From Insolitispirillum peregrinum (GTDB lineage Bacteria; Pseudomonadota; Alphaproteobacteria; Rhodospirillales; Rhodospirillaceae): a stretch of DNA of 64,000 nt. The notes under the pieces were generated by a model. The model was given only the letters and a program-made list of their open reading frames with translations, was not told where the DNA came from and did not search any database. A program made the translations under genes and the position numbers. The stretch is taken from NCBI RefSeq assembly GCF_900156605.1, contig NZ_FTOA01000003.1, positions 1-64,000 of the forward strand, written 5' to 3'. Positions 61,212-64,000 of the stretch are shown piece after piece; position 1 is the first letter of the stretch, and every line of letters starts with the position of its first letter.

Positions 61212-61922
61212 AAACATGTAGCGCAGCGAAAACACCAGCTCGGTTGCTGACAGGCCGCCGGGACCGGAGACCGACACGTTCCTGTCGGCAGGCAGGCCCC
61301 AGTCCACCGAGCCAAGATCTACATAGCGGATTTCGATATCGTTCATCACCTGCGGCCCGAGCTTGAAGGTGGCCCCGGCGCCGACGGTCCACGCCACGCT
61401 GTCTTCGGCATGGGTGTTCTTGCTGGCCGCCTGACCGCTGGCGGTATACTCGCTCTTGACCGTGTTGTGCGCCCAGCCCACCCCGCCGGACACGAACGGC
61501 CACCAGCGGGTGCTGCCGACCGGGAAATGCCAATAGGCCTTGGCCATGGTGGTGACGTTCTGCACCGTGCTGGCCAGCGCGCCCGAGCCGCCTTTCTGCA
61601 ACGGGCTGGCGTCATAGGTCATTTCGGTGCGGTTCATGAACTCCAGTTCGGTGCGCAGCGGGATGTGATAGCGATAGCTCCACTCATAGCCGCCTGCCAT
61701 CCCGAAGGCCCCGACGGCATTGGTGGCATCGGTTTCGGTCAGCGGCGCCGACCCCGCGTGGCCCGAAGCCCCCGACAGCATTTCCAGTGACGGCCCGCCT
61801 TTCCCGGCCACATACCAGCCGTGATCCGGATCAGGGGGCGGCGCAGGGTGCGGGCTGGCAGCGTGGGCCAGCGACGGGAGTACGGCTGAGGCAACGATCA
61901 GAACGGCAGACAGACGGCGCAT
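61209..61922 (-). CDS. Outer-membrane beta-barrel protein (opacity-like porin family)
   Basis: This 237-residue protein has a signal peptide (MRRLSAVLIVASAVLPSLAH, cleavage near AHA-ASP). After a proline-rich linker comes a barrel start GWYVAGKGGPSLEML and alternating strands such as YRYHIPLRTELEFMNRTEMT and WWPFVSGGVGWAHNTV. The chain ends in the Phe of ELVFSLRYMF, the usual signal for barrel insertion. The size suggests an eight-stranded barrel of the OmpA-like/opacity type. The TAG stop is supplied by the adjoining palindromic element. The exact function is unknown. Confidence 0.82.
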   Translation of the reverse strand: MRRLSAVLIVASAVLPSLAHAASPHPAPPPDPDHGWYVAGKGGPSLEMLSGASGHAGSAPLTETDATNAVGAFGMAGGYEWSYRYHIPLRTELEFMNRTEMTYDASPLQKGGSGALASTVQNVTTMAKAYWHFPVGSTRWWPFVSGGVGWAHNTVKSEYTASGQAASKNTHAEDSVAWTVGAGATFKLGPQVMNDIEIRYVDLGSVDWGLPADRNVSVSGPGGLSATELVFSLRYMF

Positions 61923-62100
61923 GGCGGGAACATCCGGTCAGGGGAAAGGGGCTGGTTGCCAGAAAAGCACCTTTTGCTGACCGCACCCTGACATGTGTGA
62001 CCCTGACTGGCTGCCCGCTCCATGCTCCGGGATGTCAGGTTGCTGTCAGCCACAGGGCGCAGGATGCCGCGAGTGTTTCCTTTTCTGACAGGTGAGTGTG

Positions 62101-62748
62101 ATGATGATCGGACGTTCCGTTGTGATGGCCATCCCGTTCCTGCTGGTTGCCGGGGCGGCCAGTGCCGCGCCGGTGCCGGACAATGAGGTGCTGTCGTTCA
62201 CCGTGCTGCGCAATGGTGACGAAGTCGGCACCCATCTGGTGACCGTCCGCCCGGATGGGGATCATGTGTCGGTGGCGGTGGCGACTTCGGTGGTGGTGAA
62301 GATGGCGATGGTGCCGGTGTACCGCTTTGAGCATTCCGATGTCGAAGTGTGGAAGAACGGCCAGTTGCAGGTTCTGGACAGCACCACCAACGACGATGGC
62401 AGCCATCACAAGGTCCATGTGCAGGCCAGCGGTAGCGGTCTCAGCGGGACGGCAGACGACAAGCCGGTGACGCTGCCGGGTTCGCTGGTTCCGGCCAGCC
62501 TGTGGTCGCCGCAGACCGTTTCCCAGAGCGCGCTGCTCAATACCCTCGACGGCCATGCGATGCCGGTCAAGGTGGCCGATCTGGGGACCGACATGGTGAC
62601 GGTGCGCGGGCAACTGACCCAGGCGCACCACTATGCCATGACCGGCGAACTCGCGCGGGAGCTGTGGTATGATCCCAGCGGTGCTCTGGTCCAGGTCCGC
62701 TTCAAGGCCAAGGACGACTCGCTGATCCAGTATGTTCTGAAAAAGTAG
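62101..62748 (+). CDS. DUF6134-like exported protein
   Basis: This 215-residue protein has a signal peptide (VVMAIPFLLVAGAASA, cleavage near ASA-APV). LSFTVLRNGDEVGTHLVTVR and the following beta-rich stretch end in LWYDPSGALVQVRFKAKDDS, a pattern of DUF6134 proteins, which have no established function. I chose the ATG at 62101 (tandem ATGs at 62101 and 62104); a GTG at 62092 is possible. It lies six bases before the response-regulator gene, so it may be cotranscribed with that two-component system and act in envelope sensing. Confidence 0.75.
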   Translation: MMIGRSVVMAIPFLLVAGAASAAPVPDNEVLSFTVLRNGDEVGTHLVTVRPDGDHVSVAVATSVVVKMAMVPVYRFEHSDVEVWKNGQLQVLDSTTNDDGSHHKVHVQASGSGLSGTADDKPVTLPGSLVPASLWSPQTVSQSALLNTLDGHAMPVKVADLGTDMVTVRGQLTQAHHYAMTGELARELWYDPSGALVQVRFKAKDDSLIQYVLKK

Positions 62749-62754
62749 GTCCCG

Positions 62755-63432
62755 ATGCGCATTCTGCTGGTCGAAGATACCCTCCGTCTGGCGGCTCTGG
62801 TCAGTCAGGGCCTGCAGGCCAACGGCTTTACGGTGGACAGCTTTGCCACGCTGGAAGACGCCTCGGCCGCCCTGCGGACGGTGGTCTATCAGGTGGTGGT
62901 GCTCGATCTCGGGCTGCCGGACGGCGACGGCTTTGACCTGCTGAAAACCCTGCGGCAGGAGAAACAGAGCATCCCGGTGCTGATCCTGACCGCCCGCGAT
63001 GGCGTCGAAGACCGGGTGCGCGGCCTGAATGGCGGGGCGGATGACTATCTGGTCAAGCCGTTTGCCATGGAAGAACTGGTGGCCCGCATCCGGGCGCTGT
63101 TGCGGCGTCCGGGGGCCTCGCTGGGAACAGTCCTGACCTGTGGCCGGATGGCGCTCGATACCGTCTCGCGCGAAGTGTCGGTGGCCGGGCAGGCGCTGGC
63201 AGTGCCCCGGCGGGAAACCGAGGCGCTGGAACTGTTGCTGCGCCGGGCCGGGCGGGTGGTCCCCAAGCGGGCGCTGGAGGAGGGGCTGTACAGCTTTGAC
63301 GACGACATTTCGTCGAACACGGTCGAAGTCCTGCTGTCCCGCCTGCGCAAGCGCCTGCTGCCGACCAGTCCGGGGGTGGCGATCCATACCCTGCGCGGTG
63401 TCGGCTACATGCTGGTGGAGGAAGAGGCATGA
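62755..63432 (+). CDS. OmpR-family response regulator
   Basis: This 225-residue regulator has a receiver domain (phosphoacceptor Asp near residue 51 in VVLDLGLPDGDG, Lys in DDYLVKPF, switch Thr in LILTARD). A winged-helix DNA-binding domain follows (EVLLSRLRKRLLP, IHTLRGVGYMLVEEEA), of the QseB/PmrA type. It overlaps the downstream kinase gene by four bases (ATGA). It probably controls envelope genes, perhaps the DUF6134 protein. Confidence 0.92.
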   Translation: MRILLVEDTLRLAALVSQGLQANGFTVDSFATLEDASAALRTVVYQVVVLDLGLPDGDGFDLLKTLRQEKQSIPVLILTARDGVEDRVRGLNGGADDYLVKPFAMEELVARIRALLRRPGASLGTVLTCGRMALDTVSREVSVAGQALAVPRRETEALELLLRRAGRVVPKRALEEGLYSFDDDISSNTVEVLLSRLRKRLLPTSPGVAIHTLRGVGYMLVEEEA

Positions 63433-64000
63433 AGGCTGGCCCGTCCCTGTTGCACCGGATCGTTTTGCGGCTGTCGTTGACTACGGCAGCCGCGATTCTC
63501 TGTGCCTATAGCTGGCTGTGGTTTGAATTCCAAAGCTCGATCAGTTCGTTACGTGAACAGTCGCTGATCGAATCGGCCCGCCTGCTGGCAGAGTCGGTGC
63601 ATCATGATGAGGGTCAGTGGCGTCTGGCCTTGCCAGCGCATCTTCTTGCCCCCTATCGCCGTGCCGAACAGCCCTATGGCTATGCCATCCGCGATCAGGT
63701 CAACGGTGCCATTCTGCTGCACGAAGGGGCCGATGTCGGTCCCGTGCCGCATCTGCGCCCCGAAGACGAGGATGAGGACGGGGTTCTGTACACTTTCCCG
63801 GCCCCTGACAGCGGCGACGGCGAGATGCTGGGGGAATACCTGACCTTCACCGCCGCCGGTCATGCGCTGGGGGTGCAGGTGGTCCGTCCGCTGGCGCGGG
63901 AAAGTGACCTGATTGATACGGTCCTGCTGGATTTCTTTGAAGATGGTGGCTGGCTGGCGGCACCGTTCCTGATTGCCCTGCTGGCGGTGTCGATCCTGAC
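63429..64000 (+). CDS. Sensor histidine kinase, N-terminal part (cut by window end)
   Basis: The ATG at 63429 overlaps the response-regulator stop. The 190 visible residues (MKAGPSLLHRIVLRLSLTTA...) contain one membrane helix (about 12-30) and a periplasmic region with SLIESARLLAESVHHDEGQW and an acidic stretch (RPEDEDEDG). A second helix begins near residue 175 (WLAAPFLIALLAVSIL). HAMP, HisKA and ATPase domains should follow outside the window. The pair order and the QseB-like regulator suggest a QseC/PmrB-like sensor; the signal is unknown. Confidence 0.88.
   Translation, partial: MKAGPSLLHRIVLRLSLTTAAAILCAYSWLWFEFQSSISSLREQSLIESARLLAESVHHDEGQWRLALPAHLLAPYRRAEQPYGYAIRDQVNGAILLHEGADVGPVPHLRPEDEDEDGVLYTFPAPDSGDGEMLGEYLTFTAAGHALGVQVVRPLARESDLIDTVLLDFFEDGGWLAAPFLIALLAVSIL

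Noticed and set aside
1..64000. CRISPR arrays, tRNA/rRNA genes, prophage, insertion sequences or toxin-antitoxin pairs
   Set aside because: No regularly spaced repeats, cloverleaf-like segments, transposase or phage domains, or small toxin-like pairs were recognised anywhere in the window.

Overview
This is about 64 kb of high-GC bacterial DNA, densely packed with genes in tight operons and many ATGA start/stop overlaps. The families point to a motile, aerobic, Gram-negative alphaproteobacterium, plausibly Rhodospirillales/Azospirillaceae. The evidence is two chemoreceptors of alphaproteobacterial type, a FecI/FecR/TonB-receptor system, HAAT (Liv) transporters, intergenic elements of the AGAGCA type, and a TyrB that looks gammaproteobacterial. 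The taxon is inference. I saw no rRNA, tRNA, CRISPR array, insertion sequence or recombinase gene.

Layout. 1-491: start of a large repetitive, probably secreted protein. 729-4469: aromatic amino acid operon (PheP/AroP-type permease, Lrp regulator, YitT membrane protein, TyrB). 4660-12621: a complete beta-oxidation-type set in two divergent operons (acyl-CoA dehydrogenase, acyl-CoA ligase and thioesterase leftward; enoyl-CoA hydratase, hydroxyacyl-CoA dehydrogenase and thiolase rightward), followed by an IclR regulator. Three matching 15-bp palindromes lie in the two control regions. 13012-17534: a Liv-type ABC importer. 17767-26945: a long leftward operon with two different binding proteins, a second Liv-type importer, two iron alcohol dehydrogenases and a hotdog thioesterase. 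Together 4.6-27 kb reads as one catabolic island: import, oxidation of an alcohol or aldehyde, CoA activation and thiolytic degradation of an unidentified acid.

27239-33276: an envelope or glycan decoration locus (NodU-type carbamoyltransferase, SxtJ-like and DUF5989 small membrane proteins, two SGNH proteins, an MBOAT acyltransferase). 33284-37706: an NtrB/NtrC-type two-component pair and an HD-GYP protein. 37835-40673: a secreted protein of unknown function followed by a DUF3142 protein. 40787-44611: a TetR regulator and an RND efflux pump gene broken by a clean 1.6-kb inversion. Flipping 41339-42943 back restores a 186-residue TetR with its own stop codon and a 1042-residue RND pump.

44899-49554: two paralogous 699-residue chemoreceptors. 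49687-57279: an iron-uptake module (ECF sigma factor, FecR, MFS transporter, TonB receptor, DUF3325, DUF3649, PepSY protein) with two Fur-box-like sites. 57450-60872: a MetNIQ-type methionine importer with two binding proteins. 61209-64000: an outer membrane beta-barrel, a DUF6134 protein and an OmpR-type two-component system cut by the window end.

Palindromic intergenic elements starting TAGAGCA (or a variant) sit at gene 3' ends. At four of five sites they appear to supply the TAG stop codon, and their hairpin stems covary between copies.
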